Virus record (IMG/VR): IMGVR_UViG_3300035211_000070
Coordinates: 1 to 48,879 of that record
Source of the DNA: a virus
Length of the DNA: 48,879 nucleotides
Reading direction: 5' to 3' (one strand)
The position numbers and the translations under genes were made by a program. Numbering within the stretch: the stretch's first letter is position 1; every line of letters begins with the position of its first letter. The notes beneath the pieces were generated by a model. It was not told where the DNA came from and did not search any database. It worked only from the letters and a program-made list of their open reading frames with translations. Shown here piece by piece: positions 40,905 through 48,464 of this stretch.

Positions 40905-41276
40905 TCATCTCAAAACAAAACGTTCTTTATGTTTTCTGTGTGCGAGTTTTGTCGGCAACAGAATTTTTGTGTTTTCCAGATACCTTGCCTCTTTTTCGGT
41001 CGGCCACTTTACATTGCGGAGAGATCGGAAACACTTAAATAATACCACAGAGAAGTCTTGATCTGACGTTTTGATTTGTTCCCCGTTGTCTTCTCTCTTA
41101 AAACCATGCCAGCTCTGACCAAACTTCGCCTCATCAATAATGTCGTCAAATTCAATCGGTCTGTGTCTGCCCTCATCAACAACGTCAGCAAGTTCAAACG
41201 GACTAATTAGCCCGCTTGTTACAGCTTCGTCCAACAGGTCAAACAACCGCCTACAAAAATCGGTGTATGTTTTCAT
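40905..41276 (-). CDS. Hypothetical protein with TYxxFC N-terminal motif
   Basis: This 123-residue protein uses ATG 41276, which overlaps the upstream TGA (ATGA). It begins MKTYTDFCRRLFDLL, sharing the T-Y-x-[ED]-F-C pattern with 575-772 and 34059-34184. The rest is helical and charged with a basic end (HRKHKERFVLR). Function unknown. Confidence 0.55.
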   Translation of the reverse strand: MKTYTDFCRRLFDLLDEAVTSGLISPFELADVVDEGRHRPIEFDDIIDEAKFGQSWHGFKREDNGEQIKTSDQDFSVVLFKCFRSLRNVKWPTEKEARYLENTKILLPTKLAHRKHKERFVLR

Positions 41277-41455
41277 TTCTCCGCCCGACACCACCGCTTG
41301 ATTTCATCTATTCTGGCGTGAGCCTGATGCGCATACTTGAAAATCATTTGCCATTGCCTATCTTGGGGCTTGGCAAGATACAGCTCGATCATGGCGGCAT
41401 CTTGCTTAACGCCATCCAAGAGCTTACGGATTACTTTGGTGCGTTTTTCGTCCAT
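41273..41455 (-). CDS. Small helical protein
   Basis: This is a 60-residue protein, ATG 41455 (TGATG overlap) behind GGAGG. It is entirely helical with Gln/Arg/Ala content and a C-terminal RWCRAEK. No family recognised. Confidence 0.55.
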   Translation of the reverse strand: MDEKRTKVIRKLLDGVKQDAAMIELYLAKPQDRQWQMIFKYAHQAHARIDEIKRWCRAEK

Positions 41456-42138
41456 CACAACCTCCTAAAATACCCTAAGTCCGGCAGTTTATCAGCCTTG
41501 CTTCGTGGCTCCAGTTGCTTCGCCAACATGAGAGCGGCATACACATACGCTGTTAGTAGGGGGTGACTGCGGCCACGCTTAAAGTCTTCCCGGTTCAAGT
41601 GTTTGATCTTGACACATGAATCATGCTCCAACATGACCTGTCGTTTGATAAGGCTCTGGAGTTTTAGCACATTGGAATCGAATTCTTCCAGAATGTCGTC
41701 GTGCACGGCCAGGAGGCTTGCCGTTACGTCCCTGCCACGAAAATGGTCCCAGTACGACGGGTTGTGAACATAGAAATCTCTGCCCGATAGAGACCCCTGC
41801 CGTTTGCGATAATGCGTTAAACCATCTGCGTTGGACAGCCTAAGTCTGTTCGATTCATAATTCATGTCCAGGTAATATCGGCCGAGTAACAGCCGATCCT
41901 TCATATCAATAGCCGCTGTTATCAGGTCGTCAAATTCACCGACAAACTCAGCGATGGCGTTTAGATGGTCATCTGTCTGGAGGCCTACCACGGCGATAGC
42001 GTTTAACCCGTAGTCACCGGACTCCGAAGGATCGCCGTAACCAATTCCACCGGCGATGTCCTTGAACTCCCGTTTGTCGTCGGATCCGGTAACAATCCAT
42101 AGATCGTCTTTCTTTTCAGCTCTGAGGGTGGTTGTCAT
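41455..42138 (-). CDS. Hypothetical protein
   Basis: This is a 227-residue alpha/beta protein with GGIGYGDPSESGDYGLNA near residue 30-47 and a charged helical second half. No membrane segment or metal-binding cluster. Start ATG 42138 after GAGG. Lies in the DNA-metabolism arm between small genes; no family recognised. Confidence 0.55.
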   Translation of the reverse strand: MTTTLRAEKKDDLWIVTGSDDKREFKDIAGGIGYGDPSESGDYGLNAIAVVGLQTDDHLNAIAEFVGEFDDLITAAIDMKDRLLLGRYYLDMNYESNRLRLSNADGLTHYRKRQGSLSGRDFYVHNPSYWDHFRGRDVTASLLAVHDDILEEFDSNVLKLQSLIKRQVMLEHDSCVKIKHLNREDFKRGRSHPLLTAYVYAALMLAKQLEPRSKADKLPDLGYFRRL

Positions 42139-42142
42139 TTCC

Positions 42143-42421
42143 TCACCTTAGGTTTACCTTCCCAAACCGCGTACAATACTCACAAATGAACCTATCCAAG
42201 GATATTAACGCCCAACACACAGACTCAGGGACATTCCGAATATTCCCACAACATGAACACGTTAAAGTTTTTAATGGGCGTCCTTTCCAGTTTACCGACG
42301 GCAACTTGGCGACCTCAAACGTTCTGAACATGAATTGTTCGGGCCACTCTACTTGAAAGTATTCTTTTGCCGTATTAAGTTGCCTAATGTCACGGGACAA
42401 CGTACTGGACAATCTACTCAT
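42143..42421 (-). CDS. Zinc-binding protein with two CxxC pairs
   Basis: This 92-residue protein has CSCCGNIR (about residues 54-61) and CEYC (about 80-83), a four-cysteine zinc site near the C-terminus. The ATG overlaps the preceding TGA (ATGA). It follows the helix-turn-helix protein gene and may be its partner. Confidence 0.55.
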   Translation of the reverse strand: MSRLSSTLSRDIRQLNTAKEYFQVEWPEQFMFRTFEVAKLPSVNWKGRPLKTLTCSCCGNIRNVPESVCWALISLDRFICEYCTRFGKVNLR

Positions 42422-42621
42422 TGCCTCACCCACCCTTCAAAATATTCATACCCTGCGGCCTTGCTGAGCCTATTCAACCAAACATGGTTGTATTTAAAAC
42501 CCGACTCTTCACAGAACCGCCGCAATTGACGAATAGTGAACGTGTCACGGGACCGTATCCAGTCAAGGATTCGTTTCTGGTTTTCTTCACTAATCATAGG
42601 TTGTGGTCCTCGTTTAGCCAT
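42418..42621 (-). CDS. Small winged-HTH-like protein
   Basis: This is a 67-residue protein with ATG 42621 behind AAGGAGG. Its core (about 15-55, DWIRSRDTFTIRQLRRFCEE followed by NHVWLNRLSKAAGY) reads like a compact winged helix or homeodomain-like HTH. It is a plausible regulator of the arm. It overlaps the deoxyribosyltransferase-like gene by 8 nt. Confidence 0.6.
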   Translation of the reverse strand: MAKRGPQPMISEENQKRILDWIRSRDTFTIRQLRRFCEESGFKYNHVWLNRLSKAAGYEYFEGWVRQ

Positions 42622-43066
42622 GTTTCCTCCTTTCTGTTCTCGTCTTGTCACGCTTTATCAGAAAGTTTGCTATTTCCGAGTTTGTACAACCCTTCTCCGC
42701 CGCCTTTCGTTTGCAGTAAGCATCCCACAACGCAATCTCCTTAATGCTGTAAAAAATCGGAATCTGCGATTTATTGGCAATCGCCACCTCTTTCCGTGTT
42801 CCTTTTGATTTCTCCCACCCCTCAAGCAAAAGTACAGCATCGGCTTTCACTAGCCATGCCATGCTGTTTTCTTGATATATCTTCACATCAAGAAGCCCTC
42901 TGCTGATTACACTCAAAGAGTCTAGCCACGGGCAATACGGAGCAAGGCCCAGCTTCAAAAGCTCATGAAAAGCATCAACTCCTTTGTGAATGTTCTCTAG
43001 TACATCAAAAGGCCTCTCCGCCGACGAATAAGGCCCAGCTATGAAAACTCTCTTTCTAATCTTCAT
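42614..43066 (-). CDS. Nucleoside 2-deoxyribosyltransferase-like protein
   Basis: This 150-residue protein begins with RVFIAGPYSSAERP (residues 6-19) and contains ADAVLLLEGWEKSKGTRKEV (about 75-95). These are the hallmark pair of the nucleoside 2-deoxyribosyltransferase/DUF4406 group (IAGPYS and D-A-V...G-T-x-x-E). Such proteins exchange nucleobases on deoxyribose or hydrolyse nucleotides, providing or altering DNA precursors. The catalytic Glu is probably the one in the RKEV segment. Might also act in a nucleotide-based defence or counter-defence. Confidence 0.75.
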   Translation of the reverse strand: MKIRKRVFIAGPYSSAERPFDVLENIHKGVDAFHELLKLGLAPYCPWLDSLSVISRGLLDVKIYQENSMAWLVKADAVLLLEGWEKSKGTRKEVAIANKSQIPIFYSIKEIALWDAYCKRKAAEKGCTNSEIANFLIKRDKTRTERRKHG

Positions 43067-43111
43067 GTTCAGCCTCGCTTACCATCCACATCCAAGCTAT
43101 AGGTGAAGGGT

Positions 43112-43285
43112 TTATCCGCTTATTTCGTGATACCTCATGCATTCCAATGTTTCTATCGCCTCTTGTCTACTCTGCCTAAACCGCTCACCTCCGCATAGCG
43201 GGCAGATCTCCGGGTGCTCGTCCGAAAGACCCCACTCCCACCACTCGCAACAAAGGCAGGACCATATGACGGTGGCACTTTTCAT
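43112..43285 (-). CDS. Small zinc-ribbon protein
   Basis: This is a 57-residue protein with CLCC (about residues 10-13) and CPLCG (about 28-32) near a tryptophan-rich loop (EWWEWG). ATG overlaps the upstream TGA (ATGA). Rubredoxin-like spacing of the cysteine pairs. Function unknown. Confidence 0.6.
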   Translation of the reverse strand: MKSATVIWSCLCCEWWEWGLSDEHPEICPLCGGERFRQSRQEAIETLECMRYHEISG

Positions 43286-43494
43286 CTTATCCCCATAGAT
43301 CCGCAATTCTGGCGGTAGCGCTCGCCGTTGCAATTAGAGCAGTGCCGCACTCTGTCCGGGAACCATGACTCAAATAGCTTGCCGCACTCCATACATGGGA
43401 TCATCTTAGGGACTATCGGAGCCATGCCGTTGGCTCGCCTGCATTGGTTAATGTCATTAATTTCATTTTTCGTATCATAGATGGTATTGGACAT
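43282..43494 (-). CDS. Small zinc-binding protein
   Basis: This is a 70-residue protein with CMECGKLFESWFPDRVRHC-x-x-C (about 34-55), a complete four-cysteine zinc site with a conserved aromatic. A second partly similar CxxCxG feature follows near the end. Site GAGGGG before ATG 43494. Part of the cluster of small zinc proteins in this arm. Confidence 0.6.
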   Translation of the reverse strand: MSNTIYDTKNEINDINQCRRANGMAPIVPKMIPCMECGKLFESWFPDRVRHCSNCNGERYRQNCGSMGIR

Positions 43495-43496
43495 AA

Positions 43497-43694
43497 TTAA
43501 CCCCTCGGTCTTTTAACATAGTCTTGTGTCGTGCATTGGAGCTTGCCTTCAATATTTTCCAGTACGTCAAAAATCCGGTCCATCCTATTGACGAGCAACA
43601 AGATTGCCGCAGTCTCCGGATCGAATATACAATCTCCCCGTTCATTCTGTCGTATTAACCGCACCGCTTCTTGTAATGACCGCACGTCAGTCAT
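43497..43694 (-). CDS. Small helical protein
   Basis: This is a 65-residue protein with ATG 43694 behind GGGAGG; a longer frame to 43973 overlaps a real gene in another frame and is unlikely. Helical heptads (SLQEAVRLIRQN, LLLVNRMDRIFDVLENIEGK) suggest a small coiled coil. No family recognised. Confidence 0.55.
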   Translation of the reverse strand: MTDVRSLQEAVRLIRQNERGDCIFDPETAAILLLVNRMDRIFDVLENIEGKLQCTTQDYVKRPRG

Positions 43695-43764
43695 AATTAA
43701 CCTCCCTGGTAAACTGGGGAGCCTCATCATCGCCAGGCCTAAACGCAAGGACTGGCTCCCACAT
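43687..43764 (-). CDS. Very short frame with ribosome site (25 aa)
   Basis: ATG 43764 follows GGGGAG and encodes 25 residues; its TGA overlaps the next start by 8 nt. It has no recognisable motif. Reported because of the start signal and coupling; could be spurious. Confidence 0.3.
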   Translation of the reverse strand: MWEPVLAFRPGDDEAPQFTREVNYD

Positions 43765-43780
43765 GCGCTCCCCATGTCGG

Positions 43781-44113
43781 TTATTCCGGCTTTCGCCTCA
43801 GCCACAAATAAAGCGACCCGCCCCCACTGAATAGAGGCATAAGCGCCCCAACCAATTGCCCCAACGCCCCAATGACGTCCGCCATTTGTGACCACCATGT
43901 CGTTTTCGTGGTGGCAATGAGTTTTTTGGGGACGGCGCCACGTCGGAATAATCTGGGGTGATCCTTTTTCCATTTCGGTTCATCAGGGTCTTTTGCAAAA
44001 TGACGATGGTAGATACGCAGTTCCTTTTTGCCGGAGACCACAGGATACGTGACCCATAAAGCCGAAGCGGCCCCGACAGCTATCAACAGCAGGATGATAA
44101 CAACGTTTTTCAT
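43781..44113 (-). CDS. Membrane protein with N-terminal anchor and C-terminal helix
   Basis: This 110-residue protein has an N-terminal hydrophobic segment (about 4-22, VVIILLLIAVGAASALWV) and a second one near the end (about 80-100, ADVIGALGQLVGALMPLF). Between them is a basic, proline-rich stretch. Layout could fit a spanin, holin or exclusion protein. ATG overlaps the preceding TGA. Located away from the main lysis genes. Confidence 0.55.
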   Translation of the reverse strand: MKNVVIILLLIAVGAASALWVTYPVVSGKKELRIYHRHFAKDPDEPKWKKDHPRLFRRGAVPKKLIATTKTTWWSQMADVIGALGQLVGALMPLFSGGGSLYLWLRRKPE

Positions 44114-44409
44114 AAATCCTCCAGTCCAAGCTCATCCATTGCGCTCGGGGGTAAGGTGGCCATTAAGTACCTCCCTCTTCGTCTAAGCGCTTGATTTACC
44201 CCATTTCGTTGTTGAGCCTTCTTTCCACATTCCCGGCACTGAGTGACGCCCCCATATAGTAATTGGGCCCCTTCTACATCTCGGTTATTCCCGCACTCAC
44301 ACTTACACGGCCATACATAATTGCCCTTTTTACTTTTACCTACAGGGTATCCAACTACAGTTAACTGACCAAAAGTCTTGCCAAGCAAATTATGTCTCGC
44401 CCCGCCCAT
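44110..44409 (-). CDS. Zinc-binding protein (HNH/AP2-associated ribbon type)
   Basis: This 99-residue protein contains LLGKTFGQLTVVGYPVGKSK followed by CKCECGN (about 36-42) and CRECG (about 58-62). The LTG-x-x-FG-x-LTV-x...W-x-C-x-C-x-CGN...C-x-C pattern is common in phage and homing-endonuclease-associated zinc proteins. There is no HNH active site, so nuclease activity is unlikely. TGATG coupling to the terminase gene upstream. Confidence 0.65.
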   Translation of the reverse strand: MGGARHNLLGKTFGQLTVVGYPVGKSKKGNYVWPCKCECGNNRDVEGAQLLYGGVTQCRECGKKAQQRNGVNQALRRRGRYLMATLPPSAMDELGLEDL

Positions 44410-46322
44410 CAGAACCCCCCACTTTTAGCCCGCGGCAGAAGCCGTGGGTTTTTGAGAAGACTATCCAGACAAGGCCATGCCATAGCTGCACTCATGACCT
44501 CATCGTCGTGGCATCGCCGTGTTAACGGGTCGGGGAATTGTTGCACATAGTCATTCTTTTCAGGGTCCCAATAAAAACCCTCATGCTCGTCATATGTCCT
44601 GCCCGAATGAAAAATTATCCGCTCTTCCATGATATACTTTTGTTGGTCATGAAGTATTTGGCTTTTTGACTTACGGTTAGTGTTCCACCCAATACGCTCA
44701 GTTTCTTCCTTGTCCTTTTCTATTTGCTTCGTCTCATAGTAGAGATAAGGATACCCGCCCCATGTCGCCTCCATTTGGCTGATGCCGTCCTGCAATCCAC
44801 GGGTGGTTGATTGGCCGGGGTTGTTCCGTTCAACAAGGATAAGCGCCCAGTTGTACCATTGCCCCATCATGAAGCAATGGATAGCGGCGTCCAGAGGATT
44901 TACGTGATTATTGTAATAGTGAGCGACCTGTTTGAGGATGATGTGAGATGCGAATTTTACGACACGCCACACATGGATGACCGAGAAGTTAGCGCCGACT
45001 CCTTCGCCAACGTCCATGCTGATTAGGTAGTCTTCGTCGTAATCCGGCTCCTCATAGACTTCAATGTAGAAATATTTACCCGGCAAGTCTTCACGCAGTA
45101 GCTTGGTGGGTAGGACGGGGCAGCCAGGGTAGAGCCGTGATGTTAATCTGCGTGATGTGCAATTCGGGCATGCTTTAGGCCTTTCTGCTTCTTTAAAAAA
45201 ACCAGACCAACCGCAGCCTTCATCCAAGTATCCCTTTTTAATATCAAAAGCACTTGCGCACTCCACCTGCTGTGCAAATTCCAGGCTGACTAAATATTCG
45301 GGGGCTCGCTCGTGCGTGCGGCGCAACTTCTTTAACGTCTCTAAGTTGAACCACGCAGACCCCTCCTGCATAAAAGCGACTTCTATTGATATCGGAAATT
45401 CTTGGTTCAACGATGCAAAGTTTCCGTTATACTCATCAAGCTTGGCCTGTATCCACTTCATTTGCTCTGGCGTAAGTAGGTCCTTGTGTTTGTTGTAGTA
45501 GCGCTGTTCAGATTCGTTGAGCGCTAACTTTTCACCAGGCGCAAACGGAATAAAATAATTAGGAAACTCATGCTTTACGTCTGGGAATGACAGGAATATC
45601 GGTGTGAGATTGTTCTTCCCGGCTTCGGCTTGCCTCCACAGCCCCTTAAACTCCGTGCCTTGGCCCATCTTTGGGGGAGTGGATTCCCATATTTTCAGAT
45701 TGCCGGGTAAAGGATGCACAGCGGCATCTACGCCTTGGCGGTTGTCTACCAGATATGGGTAAAAGGCTGCTTCAGATCCGTGATAATATTGTAATGTGTC
45801 TCCTCGTCCAGTGTCTTTGTCTTTGGCTGTTTGTAGGTATAGGTAGCTATCATGAGGCGTCTGGAAGACCAGTTCCGCCGCTTTAGGATTAGGTGTGGTA
45901 AGGGGCCGTGACCGCCTATAGCTATCTGGCAGGTTTTTGTAAAAGATCTTACATATCTCGTACAGTCTCTTTGTTAAAATATCCTTGTTCGCCGTTATAA
46001 GCGCACGACGATTCGAATGCATAAACAGAAGGGCGGTAATAACACCGTCAATTAACGTTGAACAACCCAGCTGACGTATCTTCATAATTATGAAAAACAT
46101 CGGGCGATTATTCAGGTAATCATCCAAGATATGATGCCATATGATCTCTTGGGCGGGGTTCATGATGAGGCTGGTCTTCTTGCCGTCAGCCTGGATAATA
46201 AAGAACTTGTTTTCGATCAGGTCTTGGAAATCAAACTCCTCCTCCGGATCTCCTTGGAAGAACAACTCACGTTCATATGAGCGCACCTGCTCGATCACAT
46301 CATTTGGGTTGATTTTTGGCAC
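44409..46322 (-). CDS. Terminase large subunit (packaging motor)
   Basis: This is about 637 residues from GTG 46322 with AGAGGT upstream; an ATG at 46388 (659 residues) lacks a site and overlaps the neighbour by 89 nt. It cleaves concatemers and pumps DNA into the procapsid. The N-terminal ATPase half carries a Walker-A-like MKIRQLGCSTLI, a SEAAF acidic segment of Walker-B type, and a coupling motif WESTPP. The C-terminal half has the RNase-H-fold nuclease acidics: D in LISMDVGEG, E in LILVERNN, and D in RRCHDDEVMSAA. A Cys-rich insertion (CGWSGFF...CPNC) lies between the halves. It is encoded in the leftward arm away from the portal gene. Confidence 0.85.
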   Translation of the reverse strand: MPKINPNDVIEQVRSYERELFFQGDPEEEFDFQDLIENKFFIIQADGKKTSLIMNPAQEIIWHHILDDYLNNRPMFFIIMKIRQLGCSTLIDGVITALLFMHSNRRALITANKDILTKRLYEICKIFYKNLPDSYRRSRPLTTPNPKAAELVFQTPHDSYLYLQTAKDKDTGRGDTLQYYHGSEAAFYPYLVDNRQGVDAAVHPLPGNLKIWESTPPKMGQGTEFKGLWRQAEAGKNNLTPIFLSFPDVKHEFPNYFIPFAPGEKLALNESEQRYYNKHKDLLTPEQMKWIQAKLDEYNGNFASLNQEFPISIEVAFMQEGSAWFNLETLKKLRRTHERAPEYLVSLEFAQQVECASAFDIKKGYLDEGCGWSGFFKEAERPKACPNCTSRRLTSRLYPGCPVLPTKLLREDLPGKYFYIEVYEEPDYDEDYLISMDVGEGVGANFSVIHVWRVVKFASHIILKQVAHYYNNHVNPLDAAIHCFMMGQWYNWALILVERNNPGQSTTRGLQDGISQMEATWGGYPYLYYETKQIEKDKEETERIGWNTNRKSKSQILHDQQKYIMEERIIFHSGRTYDEHEGFYWDPEKNDYVQQFPDPLTRRCHDDEVMSAAMAWPCLDSLLKNPRLLPRAKSGGF

Positions 46323-47100
46323 GCTTACCTCTGTACCATCTAGCTTTGTGCTTGTACCAGTCTTCCAAAAACGCTTCTGGTGTGTCATAGGCTAGGTCAC
46401 GGCCTTCAGACTGTTTTTTGTAGAACCACTTTTTGACACTGTTTTCAAAGGCCCTGTAAATCCCTGGCCATTTCTTTTTAGATATCTCATGGACATGTGG
46501 TGACTTAAACGGACAACACACGCACCCAAGACGGTCAAACCCCTCATCATAGAGCGAACAGTAAGTTAAGTTCCTCCATTCTATATATTCCCACACGTCT
46601 AGTTCGGTCCATTTTAGAATGGGGTAAAGATAGGTTTGATGTTTCTTCCAACTGTCAACCCTGGAATAGTTTCTTCTTCGCTTACTTTCTTCGGCCCTAA
46701 TCCCAAGAATGAGCGGATAAAACTGTTTGGATTCTGGAGAGGAATCATGTTTCAAAACTGCGCAACACCATCTAGCCGTAGGTAGTGGTGGGGCATATTG
46801 AACGATCTTTTTAAAAAACTTATGCTTTGGATAAAAAAACCTCACCTCTGGATGATGGGCCCTGATAAAACGCACAATTTCAGGTGGGTCTATTTGGGTG
46901 GCGTGGTAGAAAGCTGTAAAGTCTAGTCCTGTCCTCTTCATGAGTTCCATAATCACCACGGAGTCTTTGCCGCCAGAAAACCCAAGGCCTATGTTTGAGG
47001 AGGCTGAACATTTTTGGACTATAAAGCTAATCGCCTCTTCTTCTAAAGATTGTATAGATAGTTGTTTGAACAACCGTTGTTGATTATTTTTTGGCGGCAT
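46300..47100 (-). CDS. PAPS-reductase-like / DndC-like sulfur-transfer-type protein
   Basis: This is a 266-residue protein of the adenine-nucleotide alpha-hydrolase fold. It has the ATP-binding SGGKDS motif (residues 42-47) and a WCC pair at 111-113. A GCVCCPF cluster at 192-198 shows the four or five cysteines typical of iron-sulfur versions related to PAPS reductases and DndC. Such proteins may help DNA sulfur modification, reduction of sulfate or tRNA thiolation. It lies between a possible small and the large terminase and overlaps both, so its role may be tied to packaging or DNA modification. No other modification genes were found. Confidence 0.75.
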   Translation of the reverse strand: MPPKNNQQRLFKQLSIQSLEEEAISFIVQKCSASSNIGLGFSGGKDSVVIMELMKRTGLDFTAFYHATQIDPPEIVRFIRAHHPEVRFFYPKHKFFKKIVQYAPPLPTARWCCAVLKHDSSPESKQFYPLILGIRAEESKRRRNYSRVDSWKKHQTYLYPILKWTELDVWEYIEWRNLTYCSLYDEGFDRLGCVCCPFKSPHVHEISKKKWPGIYRAFENSVKKWFYKKQSEGRDLAYDTPEAFLEDWYKHKARWYRGKRAKNQPK

Positions 47101-47512
47101 TCTTCTCTATCTCTGCCATGACCTTGTTGTAGAGCTTAGGGTTTTCTTTCTCAAGCATTTCCATCATGGTCTTATGTTTGGTTGCAAAGTCATCAACGAC
47201 TTCTCTCATGATAGTCGGTTCTTCCTTGTTAACAAAGCGCTCGTAATGTTTAGACACGCCGTCAAGCGCCTGTAACATTGCCTTGAGCCTCGGTAAGTCC
47301 CCCTTGGTGTATCCGAGCATAAGGTAACAAAACTCATACTGTTCGAGGATGTCCAGCGAGTCCTTTATTTTGCCAAGAGCGCCCTGCTTGAACAGATGGT
47401 GGAGGCGTTGCTTGACCTGCCCATCTTCAACGGCCTTGATAGCTTCAACCAATTCCTTCGGCGGTTCCACCTTGTCGAGCACTTCAGTCTGTGGTGGTTT
47501 TTTGCGTGACAC
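47084..47512 (-). CDS. Candidate small terminase subunit (helical protein)
   Basis: This 142-residue protein starts at GTG 47512 behind GAGGGG; the longer frame to 47773 crosses another real gene. It is helical with charged heptads (about 25-140, including QVKQRLHHLFKQGAL). An N-terminal segment could hold a DNA-binding helix pair. Its place before the large terminase, with only one gene between, fits a small terminase that recognises the packaging site, but no known family was recognised. Overlaps its neighbours at both ends. Confidence 0.4.
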   Translation of the reverse strand: MSRKKPPQTEVLDKVEPPKELVEAIKAVEDGQVKQRLHHLFKQGALGKIKDSLDILEQYEFCYLMLGYTKGDLPRLKAMLQALDGVSKHYERFVNKEEPTIMREVVDDFATKHKTMMEMLEKENPKLYNKVMAEIEKNAAKK

Positions 47513-47837
47513 TATGCCCCCTCGGTTTGCCAGCACTATCCTGTTTAATCTTCCATTCATGGTGTGGCACTGGATAAGAACACCTTCTCTTTCCTGTATA
47601 CCCGCACTCTTCACATCCAGAGCCAACATAACAACCGGCCTTCTCGTCATATGGATAGTTTTGAGCGAGGCCCATATATTCTCCACCCTCAAAACAACCA
47701 GAACAGGATGTAGTAAAATGAGATTCAAAACAGACCTCACTGCCCCATAAAAAATAGCGCCGCCTTCTATCAATCCTTTTACCGGCGAGCCTCTCGGCTT
47801 CTTCTATTCTCAAATACTGTCTGTTTTTATTTATCAC
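47484..47837 (-). CDS. Zinc-ribbon protein with acidic/aromatic region
   Basis: This 117-residue protein has CSGCFEGG and GCEECGYTGKRRC (about 45-48 and 74-86), a complete zinc ribbon as in DnaJ-like or primase-like proteins. GTG 47837 follows GGGGAAG. C-terminus is basic (KPRGHSVTQK). Lies between the RuvC-like gene and the possible small terminase. Likely nucleic-acid-binding. Confidence 0.6.
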   Translation of the reverse strand: MINKNRQYLRIEEAERLAGKRIDRRRRYFLWGSEVCFESHFTTSCSGCFEGGEYMGLAQNYPYDEKAGCYVGSGCEECGYTGKRRCSYPVPHHEWKIKQDSAGKPRGHSVTQKTTTD

Positions 47838-47859
47838 TTCTTCCCCGTAAGACTGGTCA

Positions 47860-48324
47860 TTACTTATCCGCTCCCGCCAGCACGCCGTGATAACATGCGT
47901 CGTGTACGTCCTGGTCTACGTCTTTCGGTATGCCCAAGGCTATGGATATCATTGTCGCCTCTTCTTTGGGGACCCGGCCCTTGTTTACTAGGGTGATTTT
48001 AGGATATGCCCCACCAAATGTTTCGAGCTTCGCCAACAGGTAATAGGTGAGTTGATTTAATTTCCTCACGGAGTATTCCCGTTCAGCCGGTACATACTTT
48101 ATGAAGTCTTCAAGGATAATCTCTGTTAACGACTCAGGCTGGTATTCAAGGATTGCTTTTTGGATAATCCAGTCCTGGATCTCCGCCCACCTTCTGCGGC
48201 ATCGGTCAAGAGTTGACATCCCCTTTGGGAGCGGCTTTTTGAAGCACATCCAGTCTACTGGTTTCCCGCCACGCCACAACACGACACCGGTCTTTGATAG
48301 TCCTTGATCAATTGATATTTTCAT
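47860..48324 (-). CDS. RuvC-like Holliday junction resolvase/nuclease
   Basis: This 154-residue protein has the RNase-H-fold acidics of the RuvC group: D6 in SIDQGLSKTG, E72 in EIILEDFI, and D139/D142 in QDVHDACYHG. Family members cut four-way DNA junctions produced by recombination or replication. Length fits RuvC-type phage resolvases. It acts logically with the annealing protein and Cas4-like nuclease and may debranch DNA before packaging, since the terminase genes follow. ATG 48324 after AAAGG. Confidence 0.75.
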   Translation of the reverse strand: MKISIDQGLSKTGVVLWRGGKPVDWMCFKKPLPKGMSTLDRCRRRWAEIQDWIIQKAILEYQPESLTEIILEDFIKYVPAEREYSVRKLNQLTYYLLAKLETFGGAYPKITLVNKGRVPKEEATMISIALGIPKDVDQDVHDACYHGVLAGADK

Positions 48325-48346
48325 AGAGTCGCCTTTCAGTTGGGTG

Positions 48347-48370
48347 GCCCCGGTTCCCTCATGCCGGGGC
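48347..48370 (-). promoter_or_regulatory. GC-rich hairpin upstream of the RuvC-like gene
   Basis: GCCCCGG-10 nt-CCGGGGC forms a 7-bp stem about 25 nt before ATG 48324. There is no T-run behind it on the minus strand, so it is not a standard terminator; it may affect mRNA processing. Similar hairpins sit just before the genes at 32738 and 2747. Confidence 0.4.
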
Positions 48371-48447
48371 TTTCCTTGGGTCGTTCATATAATATTCGCC
48401 GTTTTTACTTGATAGATGACTGACTATGTAATCGGCTTCCGCAAAGC

Positions 48448-48464
48448 GGCGTGCCGTTGAGGGC
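48448..48464 (-). repeat. Leader-like element, right copy
   Basis: Matches the left element (224-241) except for one missing base, with an adjoining small hairpin CCGC-aaa-GCGG (48439-48449) whose stem differs from the left one but keeps pairing. It directly follows the stop of the gene at 48464-48745 and lies about 125 nt upstream of the RuvC-like gene. Confidence 0.4.

Noticed and set aside
43695-43973. N-terminal extension of the 65-residue protein
   Set aside because: Overlaps the membrane-protein gene in another frame; an ATG with GGGAGG lies at 43694.
47513-47773. N-terminal extension of the possible small terminase
   Set aside because: Runs through the zinc-ribbon gene in another frame; a GTG start with good ribosome site exists at 47512.
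48371-48463. TAG readthrough or stop-codon reassignment after the gene at 48464
   Set aside because: An open frame continues after TAG for 34 codons, but TAG is a normal stop in many genes here, so code change is unlikely and the extension may be chance.
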